NCBI RefSeq assembly: GCF_042466665.1
Contig: NZ_CP162102.1
Coordinates: 6,076,001 to 6,140,000, forward strand
Length of the DNA: 64,000 nt
Reading direction: 5' to 3'
From: Peterkaempfera podocarpi
GTDB lineage: Bacteria; Actinomycetota; Actinomycetes; Streptomycetales; Streptomycetaceae
Part shown: piece after piece, positions 34,039 to 43,545 of the stretch
How the letters are laid out: each line of letters starts with the position of its first letter
Position numbering within the stretch: the first letter of the stretch is position 1
Notes under the pieces: generated by a model
Databases searched by the model: none
What the model was told of the DNA's origin: nothing
The model's input: the letters and a program-made list of their open reading frames with translations, nothing else
Made by a program: the position numbers and the translations under genes

Positions 34039-35475
34039 TCACGCGCGGGTGAACTTCTGGATCGACGAGTCGGTGGCTGTCTTGTCGGCGGCGGCCTGCG
34101 CCCGCTTGACGAACTCGGCCGGCTTGATCCGGTTGCCCATCAGCTCACCCATCGCGGTCTCCAGGTCGGTCTCCATCTGGGAGTACCAGGTCGAGTACTT
34201 CCAGGAGATGACGTCGCTGCCCGCCGCCGCGATCAGGTCGCTGCTGGACTTGGTGCCCGGCGACATGGTCGCCGCGATCTCCGGGGTGATCGCCCCCCGC
34301 ACCACCGGCAATGACTTGGCGTCCTTGGCGAAGGCGGCCCCGCCGGCCTTGGAGCACATGATCCGCAGCAGTTCGAGGCCGCCGGCCTGGTTGGCCGCCC
34401 TGGCCGGGACGATGAACGCCTCGGCCGCGAGGGCGCGTACGGCGGTGGCGGGCATCTGGTCACCGGTGGCCTTCGGCATCGGCATGACGGCCATGTCGAA
34501 GCCGGCCGGGGTGATCCCCTGCATCTCCTGCTCCAGCCAGGACCCGCAGGGGACGAAGGCCGCCTTGCCCTGGGTCCAGGCGGTCTGCGCCTCCGTGTTG
34601 GTCAGGCCCTCGGTGCCCGCCAGCATGTAGCCCTTGGCCACCAGCGAGTAGATCCGTTCGACCGACTGCACGACGGCGTCCTCGTGCCAGGCGTTCGGCA
34701 TGAGGTTGTCGATCTTCTTCATGATGGACTCACCGCCCGCCTTGGCGACCATGTCCATGAGCGGGACCATCATGTAGAACGGGTACTTGCCCTGGTGCGC
34801 CCATGGCGCGATGCCCGCGGCCTTGATGGTGGCGCACAGGCTCATGAACTCGTCCCAGGTCTGCGGGATGGCCCAGCCCTTCTGCTGGAACAGGGACTTG
34901 GAGTACCAGACGCCGTAGACGGTCAGCGCGTAGTTGAGCGAGAACATGCTGGTGCCGATCTGGCCGGCCTCGATGGTCCCGGGGACCAGCACGTCGCGCA
35001 CCTTCTTCGACGGGTCGTCGATCGAGGGGGCGTCCAGCAGGACGTCGAGGTTGGTGAGCTCGCCGTTGCTGTGGAGGACGTCCAGCTTCAGCTTCTTGTC
35101 GCCGTCGTCGAAGATGAAGTCCGGCGGCGAGCCGGCGTTGAAGCGGGGCTGGAGGTCTCCGGTGACGTCCGTGCCGCTGCTGTACGAGATCGTGGCGTCC
35201 GGGAACTTCTTGCTGTAGAGCGCGTCGAACGCCTTGGCGAAGTTCTCGCCGAGGCCGCCCTTGAAGTAGTAGACGTCCAGCGGGGCGCTTGCGCCGATCC
35301 CGAACGGGTTGTCGGCGCTCTTCTTCCCCTGGGGCGCCGACGCCTGCGTGCTGCTGCCGCCCGCGCAGGCGCTGAGCAGGCCTGCGGCCGGGGCGGCCAT
35401 CGCGGCTGTGACGGCCGAGCGGATCAGCAGCTGTCTGCGGGTCACCCGGGCAGGGGTGCCGGTTACGGAAGACAT
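34039..35475 (-). CDS. Extracellular solute-binding lipoprotein of a sugar ABC importer
   Basis: 478 residues. The N-terminus has RRQLLIRS followed by a hydrophobic Ala-rich segment and the lipobox LLSACAGG, so it is a lipoprotein, perhaps Tat-exported given the twin Arg. The mature part has the SBP_bac_1 pattern (LDVYYFKGGLGENFAKAFDA, AWTQGKAAFVPCGSWLEQEM). It delivers substrate to the two permeases encoded downstream. GAGGAA lies just before the ATG. The gap to the upstream oxidoreductase gene is 74 bases, consistent with one operon. Confidence 0.9.
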   Translation of the reverse strand: MSSVTGTPARVTRRQLLIRSAVTAAMAAPAAGLLSACAGGSSTQASAPQGKKSADNPFGIGASAPLDVYYFKGGLGENFAKAFDALYSKKFPDATISYSSGTDVTGDLQPRFNAGSPPDFIFDDGDKKLKLDVLHSNGELTNLDVLLDAPSIDDPSKKVRDVLVPGTIEAGQIGTSMFSLNYALTVYGVWYSKSLFQQKGWAIPQTWDEFMSLCATIKAAGIAPWAHQGKYPFYMMVPLMDMVAKAGGESIMKKIDNLMPNAWHEDAVVQSVERIYSLVAKGYMLAGTEGLTNTEAQTAWTQGKAAFVPCGSWLEQEMQGITPAGFDMAVMPMPKATGDQMPATAVRALAAEAFIVPARAANQAGGLELLRIMCSKAGGAAFAKDAKSLPVVRGAITPEIAATMSPGTKSSSDLIAAAGSDVISWKYSTWYSQMETDLETAMGELMGNRIKPAEFVKRAQAAADKTATDSSIQKFTRA

Positions 35476-35549
35476 CGTGTTCCTCTGTGGGGGCGTGGGG
35501 AAAGCACCGGCAATCCCCGGAGGTGTGGTGCGGCGGTGGGGGAACCAGG

Positions 35550-36851
35550 TCAGGCGGGCAGCGGGCCGGGGGCGCTCGTCGAAGCGGCCAGGGAGACGAC
35601 CGTCCCCGAGTGCCGGGCGCGCTCGGCGGCCCAGACCACGCGGTGCCCGGCCAGGCTGGTCCGGGCGTCGGAGATCAGGGGGCTGCTGTCGCCGCTTGCC
35701 ACAGCCGCCAGGAACGCCTCCACCAGCGCGTCGTCACCGCCGCCGTGTCCGTCGGCGGCGGACGCGCCGATGTGGAGGTCGGAGGTGCGGTGCTCCTCGG
35801 TCCGGTCGGTGACGAAGTCGTGCAGGAGCACGGTGTCGCCGTCGCCTTCCAGGCAGCCACGCGTGCCGAAGATTCGCGTCCTGCGGTGGACGAGTTGGGT
35901 GAACGCGGTCATCGTGAACGCGGCGGTCGCCCCGCTGGGAAATTCGAGGGCGACGACCTGGTGGTCGACGACGTCATTGTCGCAGGAGTAGACGCAGCGG
36001 CCGTAGGGGCTGTCCTCGAGCGCGGTGAGTACCCCGGCCTCGGTGAAGTCCCGGGTCACCATCGACAGCGGCCAGTACTCCCGCACCGGGTCGCCCAGGC
36101 ATGCGAGGTAGGTCCGCTTCGCGGAGAAGGCGCAAGAGCGCTCCACCGGGCAGGTGACGCAGGTGTCCGTGGCCGCCGAGGGCTTGTTGGCAGGGGTGAA
36201 GTGGCTGAGGGAACCGAAGGAGGAGACCCGGGAGGGGATCTCGTCCATGATGTACATCAGCCAGTCGAGGTCGTGGCAGGACTTGGTGAGCAGCATCGGG
36301 CCGGACTCGTCCGCGCGGCGCCAGTTGCCCCGGACGTAGGAGTGGGCCTGGTGCCACCAGCCGACCGGCTCCAGATGCTCGATGCTGACGACCGTGCCGA
36401 TGCGGCCCGAGTCCACCAGTTCCTTGAGCACCCGGGTGTACGGGGTGTAGCGCAGGACGTGTCCGACGGCGAAGACCACCCCGGCTTGCTCCACCGCCTC
36501 CACGATCCGCGTACAGTCCTCCTCGCTCACGGCCATCGGCTTCTCCAGCAGCATGGCGTAGCCGTGCCGCGCCGCGAGCAGCGCCTGCTCGGCGTGGCAG
36601 GCGTCCGGGGAGGAGATGACGACGGCGTCCGCCACCCGGTCGGCGGCGAGCAGGTCGGCCGCGTCCGCGAAGACCTGCTCGGGGGCTATGCGGAACTCCG
36701 CCGCGAAGTCCGCCCGCGCGTTGCTGCGCGGTTCGGCAACCGCGACGATGCGGGCACCCTGGGCGGCGGCCCGGCGCGCATAGCCAAGTCCGCGTACACC
36801 GGCGCCGATGACCGCCAGACTGGGGGTGCGCTGATCTTTCGGTGACCCCAT
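35550..36851 (-). CDS. Gfo/Idh/MocA-family oxidoreductase
   Basis: 433 residues. An N-terminal Rossmann fold (LAVIGAGVRGLGYARRAA) binds NAD(P). The EKPMAV motif near residue 105 holds the catalytic Lys, and CHDLDWLMYIM fits the substrate-site His/Asp helix. A Cys cluster near residues 230-265 (CVTCPVERSC) may bind a metal and is seen in some subfamilies. First gene of the sugar operon, divergent from the ROK regulator, with the conserved operator-like sequence at 36888 in between. Probably oxidises or rearranges the imported sugar or glycoside. Confidence 0.85.
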   Translation of the reverse strand: MGSPKDQRTPSLAVIGAGVRGLGYARRAAAQGARIVAVAEPRSNARADFAAEFRIAPEQVFADAADLLAADRVADAVVISSPDACHAEQALLAARHGYAMLLEKPMAVSEEDCTRIVEAVEQAGVVFAVGHVLRYTPYTRVLKELVDSGRIGTVVSIEHLEPVGWWHQAHSYVRGNWRRADESGPMLLTKSCHDLDWLMYIMDEIPSRVSSFGSLSHFTPANKPSAATDTCVTCPVERSCAFSAKRTYLACLGDPVREYWPLSMVTRDFTEAGVLTALEDSPYGRCVYSCDNDVVDHQVVALEFPSGATAAFTMTAFTQLVHRRTRIFGTRGCLEGDGDTVLLHDFVTDRTEEHRTSDLHIGASAADGHGGGDDALVEAFLAAVASGDSSPLISDARTSLAGHRVVWAAERARHSGTVVSLAASTSAPGPLPA

Positions 36852-36887
36852 CGTTGGTGCCTCCTCTGAACAGTTGCTAGTTTATTA

Positions 36888-36918
36888 CCTGAGATATGTA
36901 ACTGGGGGAAGTAAATGA
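36888..36918. promoter_or_regulatory. ROK operator candidate, site 1
   Basis: A 31-bp sequence that recurs on the opposite strand at 38229-38259 with five differences. On the minus strand it reads as two tandem copies of TTACWTNYCYSAG. It sits between the divergent oxidoreductase operon and ROK gene. Confidence 0.65.
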
Positions 36919-36955
36919 ATCGCCTGCCCCCAACGTCAAGAGGAGCGCCTTCGCC

Positions 36956-38146
36956 GTGACCGAATCGTTCCCAAGCGCCGCCCGCGACCAGACGCTGCTC
37001 CGTCGAGCCAACGAGCTGTCGGTGCTGGCCGTCCTGCGCGGCGGCGCACCGCGCCCGCTGCGGGAGATCTCGGACGCGACGGGCCTGTCCTGGCGGTCGA
37101 CGCAGGTGGTCGCCGAGATACTCGATGCCCAGGGCTGGCTCGTCGAGGCCGAGGCGGACGAGGGCTCCGGCGGCAGGCGGGCGGTGGGACGTCCGGCCCG
37201 CAGATACCGCTTCCGCGCCGAGGTCGGGCACGTGGTCGGGATCGACGTGGGGACCCACGGGGTCCAGGTGTTCGTCGCCGACCTGGAAGCCACCATCGTG
37301 GGCAGCCACCACGCCGAGGTCTCCCCGGGCGACCCCGCGCAGGTCCGGCTCGCCACGGCGGAGCACGCCCTGCACGCGGCGCTCGCGGAGGCGGGCCTGC
37401 AGCCGAAGGACGTGTGGGCTGCGGCGATGGGCACCAGTGGCGTCATCGACCCCGGCGGCACGGTCACCGCCTCGGCGCTGCTGCCGGGCTGGCGGGGCCT
37501 GAACCCGGGCGGGCAGCTGGGCTCGGTGCTGCAGTGCCCGGTCGACGTGGCGAACGACGCCAACCTGGCGGCGCTTGCCGAACGGTGGCTCGGGCACCGG
37601 GCCGAGACGATGATCTACCTCCTGGCCGGCGTGCGCCTTGGCGCCGGGCTGGTCATCGGCGGGCAGTTGCACCGCGGCGCGGCCGGCGCCGCAGGAGAGA
37701 TCGGCGCGTTGCGTGGGGTGGGGTGGCACGACGCGGCCGAACGCCTGGTAGCGACCGCAGGCGGCACCGAACCCCGTACGGACCGCGGCGAGGCGGCGAC
37801 CCGGGTCTTCGAGGCCGCCCGCGCCGGGGACCCCGTCGCGGTCGCGGCCGTGGACAGGTTCGCGGCGGATGTCGCGCGCGGTGTCACCGCGATGGTGCTC
37901 ACCATCGACCCCGACCTGGTGGTGCTGGGCGGCGGCTTCTCGCACGCGGCCGACCTGCTGCTGCCGAGACTCGGGACCGAGCTGGCCGAGACCTGCCTGC
38001 ACCTGCCGCGCCTGGAGGCGTCGGAACTGGGCGACAACGCGGTGGCCCATGGCGCTCTGCGGCTGGCGCTGGACACCGTCGACCAGCGCATGACCTCCCT
38101 GGACAGCACCGTGCCCCTGGCGCCCGCCGCGATCCGGGGGCAGTGA
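36956..38146 (+). CDS. ROK-family transcriptional regulator
   Basis: 396 residues from GTG 36956 with AAGAGGAG upstream. The N-terminal winged helix (LREISDATGLSWRSTQVVAE) is followed by a ROK/sugar-kinase-like domain: VVGIDVGTHGVQVFVADLE, DVANDANLAALAERWLG, and GAAGAAGEIGAL. The zinc-binding CXCGXXGC cluster of many ROK proteins is replaced here by a segment lacking those Cys, suggesting a divergent effector site. It is divergent from the sugar operon and, by the shared 31-bp sites, probably represses that operon and the secreted protein at 38537 until a sugar ligand binds. Confidence 0.85.
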   Translation: MTESFPSAARDQTLLRRANELSVLAVLRGGAPRPLREISDATGLSWRSTQVVAEILDAQGWLVEAEADEGSGGRRAVGRPARRYRFRAEVGHVVGIDVGTHGVQVFVADLEATIVGSHHAEVSPGDPAQVRLATAEHALHAALAEAGLQPKDVWAAAMGTSGVIDPGGTVTASALLPGWRGLNPGGQLGSVLQCPVDVANDANLAALAERWLGHRAETMIYLLAGVRLGAGLVIGGQLHRGAAGAAGEIGALRGVGWHDAAERLVATAGGTEPRTDRGEAATRVFEAARAGDPVAVAAVDRFAADVARGVTAMVLTIDPDLVVLGGGFSHAADLLLPRLGTELAETCLHLPRLEASELGDNAVAHGALRLALDTVDQRMTSLDSTVPLAPAAIRGQ

Positions 38147-38228
38147 GGCGGGAGGGGCGACGCCTGCGACGTGAGCCACGATTCGATAACGGCGGGGACT
38201 CGCCGTCTTGACGGTCCGCTCGACGTGA

Positions 38229-38259
38229 CCATTTACTTCCCTCAGTTACTTATCTGAGG
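38229..38259. promoter_or_regulatory. ROK operator candidate, site 2
   Basis: Plus strand: TTACTTCCCTCAG then TTACTTATCTGAG, tandem direct repeats matching site 1 (36888-36918) in reverse orientation. It lies 278 bases before the secreted protein gene at 38537. Confidence 0.65.
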
Positions 38260-38536
38260 TGAAAAATTCACCTGGTCCAGGGCTCGCCGCACGCGTGCCA
38301 CGGGTGCATCCCGTGGCACGCGCAGCCGCCCGCCCCGAGCGTCGAGCGCTCCCGCCCACGTCGACAACGCCGGGCGGCGCTCGGCGGCCCGCCCGCCGAT
38401 CACCGGCAACACCTCCTGACGGTGCGTCCGGTGAGCGGCAGGCACGACGCCCCGATCCCCTTGCCGCCCCGCCGCATCGCCGCGTCAAGCGCTGCGGACC
38501 CGCAACGGCCGGCACACCCTCACGAGGAGAACCCGA

Positions 38537-40762
38537 GTGTTCCGCTCACGGAACAGACTTACGGTGGCCTTGGCAGCCACGGCACTGACGGTGGTAGGCG
38601 CTGCGCTGCCCGGCACCGCTTCGGCCGCGCACCCGCTGCACCCGCTGCACCCCAGCACGGCCTACACGCTGACGGTGGGCTCCATGGGCCCCAACAACTT
38701 CGCCTCCGACTCGCCGTCCAGCCCCTTCATCGACAAGGACGGCACGTTCTACACCCAGCAGTCGGAAGCCAACTACGCGCCGACGGACCCGCGGAACTGG
38801 GCCTTCGACACCGGCACGACCTTCGACGACGCGCAGCCCGACGCCGCGCTGAACGCGGCGAACAGCGATACCACCGCACGGTGCAACAACAGCCCCACCG
38901 GCCTGGAGGCCACGAACGAACCGTCGAGGAGCTACTACTCGCAGCGGAACTTCTGCGACCTGATCGGTACCTGGGTCGACCCGGACACCGGCAACTGGAC
39001 CGGCCTGGTCCACAACGAGTTCACCCCGCAGCCCTTCGGCGACGGGATGCACTACGACTCCATCGACTACGCCACGTCCACGGACCAGGGCCACACCTGG
39101 ACCATCGTCGGTCACGCGCTGACCTCGCCGTACAGCACCACACGCGGCGACACCACGGCGTTCCCCAACCAGACCTACTACTACGGCGATGGCGACCAGC
39201 GCCTGTTCGTCGACACGGCGTCGGGGTATTTCTACGTCTACTACGGCTCCAGTGTGATCGACAAGCCCGGCTGTCAGGGCGCCATCCAGCGCTTGGAGCA
39301 CGTCGCGCGCGCCCCCATCTCGGGGAAGATGGCGACCGGCACATGGCAGAAGTGGTACCGCGGCTCGTGGTCGCAGGCGGGCGTCGGCGGCCAGGAGAGC
39401 ACCATCGTCCCGGTCGACGCGTCGAACAAGACCGGGTACGTGCCGGCCGCCCATGAGTACAAGCCGTCCACCCCCGGCTGCGTCAGCGACCAGCTCGCGG
39501 CCGGCACGATGCCGGAGCAGACGCCCCTGCTCTATATGAACGTCGCGTACGACGCCTATCTCGGGCTCTACATCGCCGGGCCCAACCCGCTCAACCCGAA
39601 CGGGTCCGCCCATGCGGAGAAGTTCTTCGCGACCGACAGCCTGGCGAGCAACAAGTGGCACGAGATAGCCGACACCGGCTCCACCGTGTACGAGGACTAC
39701 TGGTACCACTGGTTCGTCGACAGCGGGAACCGCACCAGCGGCACGATCCTCGGCAAGACCTTCCGCAGCTACTGCGACTACGGCTGCCCCTCGGGCGACG
39801 CGGAGTACCGAAACCTCACGCTTGACTCCACGAAGCCCGCCGCACCGCCGGTGGACATCTCCAAGACCTACCGAATCTCCAACATCTCCTCGGGTCGCAC
39901 ACTGACCCAGGTCTCCGGGACCTCGCAGACCACTTCGCTGGCCGCACCGACCAGATCGGCCCAGGAGGCGTGGGCCTTTGTGCCCAACGGTGACGGCTCC
40001 TACCTGATCACCAACTCCGGTACCGGCCAGGCTCTCGGCGTGGACTCCACCACCACGAGCACCCGCGCCTGGGGCACCCGGCCGACTGTCACCACCGCGA
40101 ACCCCGTCGACGTCGGCCAGCAGTGGTTCTTCCTCAAGAACACGGACTCGTCCGGCAACCCCATCGGCTCCTACCGGCTCGTCAACCGCTACAGCGGCCT
40201 GGTCCTGAGCCTGTCCTCGGACACCACCCGACTGGCGGAGACCACCGCACCGCGCAACTGGTCCGGCACCAACGTGAGTTCGCCCGGCGGGCAGCGCACA
40301 GGACTGGAGCAGTCCCTGAGGTTCACCCCGGTCGGCACCGCTCCCACTCCGCCGCAGAACGTAGCACTCGGCAAACCGGCGACGGCGCAGAGCACCCAGG
40401 GCACGCACTCCGCGAGCCTGGCCGTGGACAGCATCCCCGACAACAGCAGCTACTGGAGCGCTGACCCCGCCCCGGAGTGGTGGCAGGTCGACCTACAGGC
40501 CGACTACAACCTCAGCAGCATCGTCGTCACCAACTACGTGGACGGCACCCGCTCCTACCAGTACAACGTCCAGGCCAGCACCGACGGAGTCACCTGGACG
40601 ACGATCGCCACCAAGGGCAGCACCAGCGTCGCCACCAGCGCCGGGGACGTCCTCTCGGTCAGCACCACGGCACGGTACCTGCGCGTCAACATGACCCACG
40701 ACTCCGCCAACACCGGCGTGCACATCGCCAACTTCGCAGCGATGGGCACCCCCGCCCCGTAA
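38537..40762 (+). CDS. Secreted propeller protein with ricin-type and F5/8C (CBM32-like) domains
   Basis: 741 residues from GTG 38537 with GAGGAG seven bases upstream. Signal peptide ends at PGTASA. Residues about 45-425 look like a beta-propeller glycosidase-type domain (STDQGHTW is an Asp-box; YEDYWYHWFVDSGNRTSG). Residues about 435-600 resemble a ricin B-type lectin (YRISNISSGRTLTQVSG, YLITNSGTGQALGV). Residues about 610-738 form an F5/8 type C or CBM32 domain (NVALGKPATAQSTQGTHSAS, WWQVDLQADYNLSSIVV). An extracellular carbohydrate-active enzyme is likely; catalytic residues cannot be assigned. ROK site 2 upstream suggests co-regulation with the sugar importer. Confidence 0.8.
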   Translation: MFRSRNRLTVALAATALTVVGAALPGTASAAHPLHPLHPSTAYTLTVGSMGPNNFASDSPSSPFIDKDGTFYTQQSEANYAPTDPRNWAFDTGTTFDDAQPDAALNAANSDTTARCNNSPTGLEATNEPSRSYYSQRNFCDLIGTWVDPDTGNWTGLVHNEFTPQPFGDGMHYDSIDYATSTDQGHTWTIVGHALTSPYSTTRGDTTAFPNQTYYYGDGDQRLFVDTASGYFYVYYGSSVIDKPGCQGAIQRLEHVARAPISGKMATGTWQKWYRGSWSQAGVGGQESTIVPVDASNKTGYVPAAHEYKPSTPGCVSDQLAAGTMPEQTPLLYMNVAYDAYLGLYIAGPNPLNPNGSAHAEKFFATDSLASNKWHEIADTGSTVYEDYWYHWFVDSGNRTSGTILGKTFRSYCDYGCPSGDAEYRNLTLDSTKPAAPPVDISKTYRISNISSGRTLTQVSGTSQTTSLAAPTRSAQEAWAFVPNGDGSYLITNSGTGQALGVDSTTTSTRAWGTRPTVTTANPVDVGQQWFFLKNTDSSGNPIGSYRLVNRYSGLVLSLSSDTTRLAETTAPRNWSGTNVSSPGGQRTGLEQSLRFTPVGTAPTPPQNVALGKPATAQSTQGTHSASLAVDSIPDNSSYWSADPAPEWWQVDLQADYNLSSIVVTNYVDGTRSYQYNVQASTDGVTWTTIATKGSTSVATSAGDVLSVSTTARYLRVNMTHDSANTGVHIANFAAMGTPAP

Positions 40763-40893
40763 CCGTCCGCACTCCACCGGCCGGGTGCCCACCCCTCTCG
40801 GGACGGGCACCCGGCCGCAACCCGGCCCCCACCACGGTCGGCAACAAGGGCCCCGCACTGCGTCTGACGGCAGAGACATTGGTTCCCTCGCGG

Positions 40894-41890
40894 TCAGGCT
40901 CGGCGGGCGTAGGACGCGAGGCGATCGGCGAGCGCGATGACGAGGTCACGCAGTTCGTCGGGGCGCTCGATGACGAACGGCCGGTCGAGTGACGCGAGTA
41001 CCGGAGGCAACCAATCGAGCCGCTCCACCCGCAGCTCGACGCGCAGCCAGCGTTCGGTCGCCCGGTCCTCGCCTGTCACGGGCGCGTACTCCTCCAGGCT
41101 CGCGACGCTGGCGGGAAGGTGGGCGCGGATCTGCTCAACCGTCCCGTGGATCCGCAAGGTCACCTCATGCCGGTACTCGGCCGTGGCGAACCCCGACAAC
41201 ACGCGCTGTGCCGGATCGGGACCCACGGGCGCTTCGAATGAGCCGGGCAAGGTCCTCGCGTCTGCGATGCGATCGAGCCGGAAGGTTCGGTCCGCGCCGA
41301 TCCGGGCGTCCTTGCCCGTGACGTACCACCGGCCCGCATGGGCGACGATCCCGTACGCGTGCAGCGTGCGTTCGCTGCGCCCTCCGTCGCGGTCGGTGTA
41401 GCGGATCGAGACCGGTCGGCGGTGGCGCACCGCATCGGCGATGGTGAGCAGGACCTCGGCGTCCGGGGCGTCGAAATCATCGGGCTGATCCGTGAAGGCG
41501 AAAGCTTCCAGGAGTGTGTGGAGCCGACGGGCGATGTGCTTGGGCAGCACTCGCCGGATCTTCGCCGATGCGGTCTCGCTTGCCGTGTGCTGCGTCGTCG
41601 TCAAACCTGCTCGGCGGCCGGCGGCCGGCGACCAGGCCGAGCAGCACGGCCAGCGCCTCGTCGTCGCTGAGCATGAGCGGAGGCAAGCGATACCCGGGGG
41701 CGAGCCGGTACCCGCCGTAACGGCCGCGCACCGATTCCACGGGCACATCGAGGTCGATCAGCTGGTCCACATACCGCCGCACGGTGCGCCCTTCGACGCC
41801 GAGCCGGTCGGCGAGTTCGGCCACCGTCCGGGTGCCGCCCGACTGCAGCAGCTCCAGGAGGGTCAGCACGCGGCCGGTCGGTCGAGACAT
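40894..41890 (-). pseudogene. YafY-type HTH/WYL-domain regulator broken by a 7-bp tandem duplication
   Basis: The start (41890, MSRPTGRVLTLLELLQSGG and the HTH VAELADRLGVEGRTVRRYVD) is in one frame through VLLGLVAGRR. The WYL part (TEHLHA-like region KIRRVLPKHIARRLHTLLEA, RPVSIRYTDRDG, GIVAHAGRWYVTGKD, ending DRLASYARRA at 40894) is in another. The frames meet at a perfect tandem duplication of GCGGCCG (plus strand 41614-41627); removing one copy restores a single frame of about 330 residues. The full-length form would repress or activate the divergent VOC gene. Confidence 0.8.
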
Positions 41891-41983
41891 GTTCGCAGCC
41901 TAACGCGAATACAGGACCGATTCTGTCCACTATTTCTCCTAGCCTGCGCAGTGCACGCCTCCAGCACAGCCAAGGAGATCCCC

Positions 41984-42415
41984 ATGGACTTCGTCTCGAT
42001 CCGCATCATCACCAGCGACGTAGCGCGCCTCGTCGAGTTCTACGAGAAAGCCACCGGGGTGCCGGCGACGTGGGCCACCGAGGACTTCGCCGAACTCAGG
42101 ACCGCGGGCGCCACCCTCGCGATCGCCGGCACCCGCACCGTCCCGCTGTTCGCCCCGGGCTCTGCGCGCCCGGCGGACAACCACAGCGTGATCACCGAGT
42201 TCCTCGTGGACGACGTGGACCGCGTTCACCAGAACCTGACCGGCTTCGTCACCGACTTCGTCACCGAGCCCACCACGATGCCCTGGGGCAACCGGTCGCT
42301 GCTGTTCCGTGACCCCGACGGCAACCTCGTCAACTTCTTCACCCCCGTCACCCCGGCGGCCATCGAAAAGTTCGCACACCGACGCCACGCACAGCCGCTC
42401 ACGCGGGAGCCCTGA
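41984..42415 (+). CDS. VOC-family (glyoxalase-like) protein
   Basis: 143 residues. It has paired beta-alpha-beta-beta-beta units: FVSIRIITSDVARLVEFYEK at the start, and NRSLLFRDPDGNLVNFFTPV at the end with the metal-ligand Glu position replaced by Asn in this alignment by eye. ATG 41984 has AAGGAGA upstream. It is divergent from the WYL regulator, a common actinobacterial pair. Probably a small-molecule binding, resistance or isomerase protein; the substrate is unknown. Confidence 0.8.
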   Translation: MDFVSIRIITSDVARLVEFYEKATGVPATWATEDFAELRTAGATLAIAGTRTVPLFAPGSARPADNHSVITEFLVDDVDRVHQNLTGFVTDFVTEPTTMPWGNRSLLFRDPDGNLVNFFTPVTPAAIEKFAHRRHAQPLTREP

Positions 42416-42473
42416 GACCCCAGGGCTCCCGGTGAACGCGTCCGCCGAGTCCAGGAGCGCCACCAGCAGGGGA

Positions 42474-42600
42474 CATCGGAACGCACCGCTGACCCCCGAG
42501 GGACGTCTGCGCTTGTGTCTGCGGACCGACGCCGGACGTCCGATCGCGCACGTGGCTGCGGAAGCCGGGATCTCCCGCCGCTGCCTGGCCAAGTGTTTTT
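42474..42600 (+). pseudogene. IS481-type transposase N-terminal fragment
   Basis: HRNAPLTPEGRLRLCLRTDA and GRPIAHVAAEAGISRRCLAK form the N-terminal helix-turn-helix of IS481-like transposases. The frame then stops near 42641 and no DDE domain follows. The rest of 42416-42869 shows no gene. Confidence 0.6.
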
Positions 42601-42869
42601 CGGCACGCACAGCCCCGTGGAACGCCGACCGGCGATCGTGACACCATGGCGTGAAGCCCCTGTGACGTCGGCCTCTTGCCGAGGCCTGCCTCTCCAGGGG
42701 CTTCACGCGGTCGCAACCGGTTACAGCAAAGGGCTCAGTTCCCAGTCGCCGGCACCGGGCTGTTGTGCGCCGAGCGCTACGAGGCTTCCTCATCCGGCCA
42801 GGCCTCACTCTCGATGATCAGAGAGGGGGCACGCCGGGCGCGAACAGCGGGTGCGTCCGGTGCAGGACG

Positions 42870-43376
42870 TTACGCCCGTCGCCCCAGCGCCCGGATCGCC
42901 AACCACACGCACAGTGCGGCCAGCGGTAGTTCGGCACAGCACGCCATCGCTGCCGCCATGTCGAGATCGCTTCCGGCGGTCGCGGTGGTGGTGTCGAACC
43001 AGGCGTCGATCACGAGCAGGGTGGCGGTCGCGGTGGCCGCCAGGGCATGCCGTACGTCGCCGCGGGAAGCGAGGACGCCGGTGACGATCAGACCGGCCGC
43101 CTCCAGCGCGTCAAGGCCGATCCAGGCGAGCGGCCAGTGCGCTGCGGTAGCGGTGGCCGGCAGGCCGGTCGCCAGCACGCACAGCCAGGGCAGCAGGACG
43201 AGCCCGCACGTGACCAGCAGCCGGCCGGCCCGGCGCACTCGCTGCGAGGCCGGCTCCGCCCCGGTCTTCTCCCGCCCGTACGGCTCCGGCCGGGGCTGGC
43301 CATGCGGCGCAACGACCACCGCATCGGGGCTGCCTTCTGCAGCGAACTGCTCGGTGTGTGAGATCAGTTGTCGCAT
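42870..43376 (-). CDS. Small integral membrane protein
   Basis: 168 residues. After a hydrophilic N-terminal 50 residues, four hydrophobic segments follow (LLVTCGLVLLPWLCVLATGL, WIGLDALEAAGLIVTGVLA, HALAATATATLLVIDAWF, AELPLAALCVWLAIRAL). No family name is recognised. It is divergent from the sensor kinase gene, with about 170 bases between them, and could be part of its regulon. Confidence 0.65.
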   Translation of the reverse strand: MRQLISHTEQFAAEGSPDAVVVAPHGQPRPEPYGREKTGAEPASQRVRRAGRLLVTCGLVLLPWLCVLATGLPATATAAHWPLAWIGLDALEAAGLIVTGVLASRGDVRHALAATATATLLVIDAWFDTTTATAGSDLDMAAAMACCAELPLAALCVWLAIRALGRRA

Positions 43377-43545
43377 GTGCCTCTCCGCTCCCCAAGTGCT
43401 CTCCCCTTCACGACCTCCAGCCTCCGCCAGCCGCCCGGGTGTCGTCAGTCACGCAGATATCCGACCCGAGGTGCAGAAAAGTGCACCCCGGATCCGGGCA
43501 GGAGCGTCATGGCCCGGCGGCGGCGTGATCTTTTACTGTTCGTGC

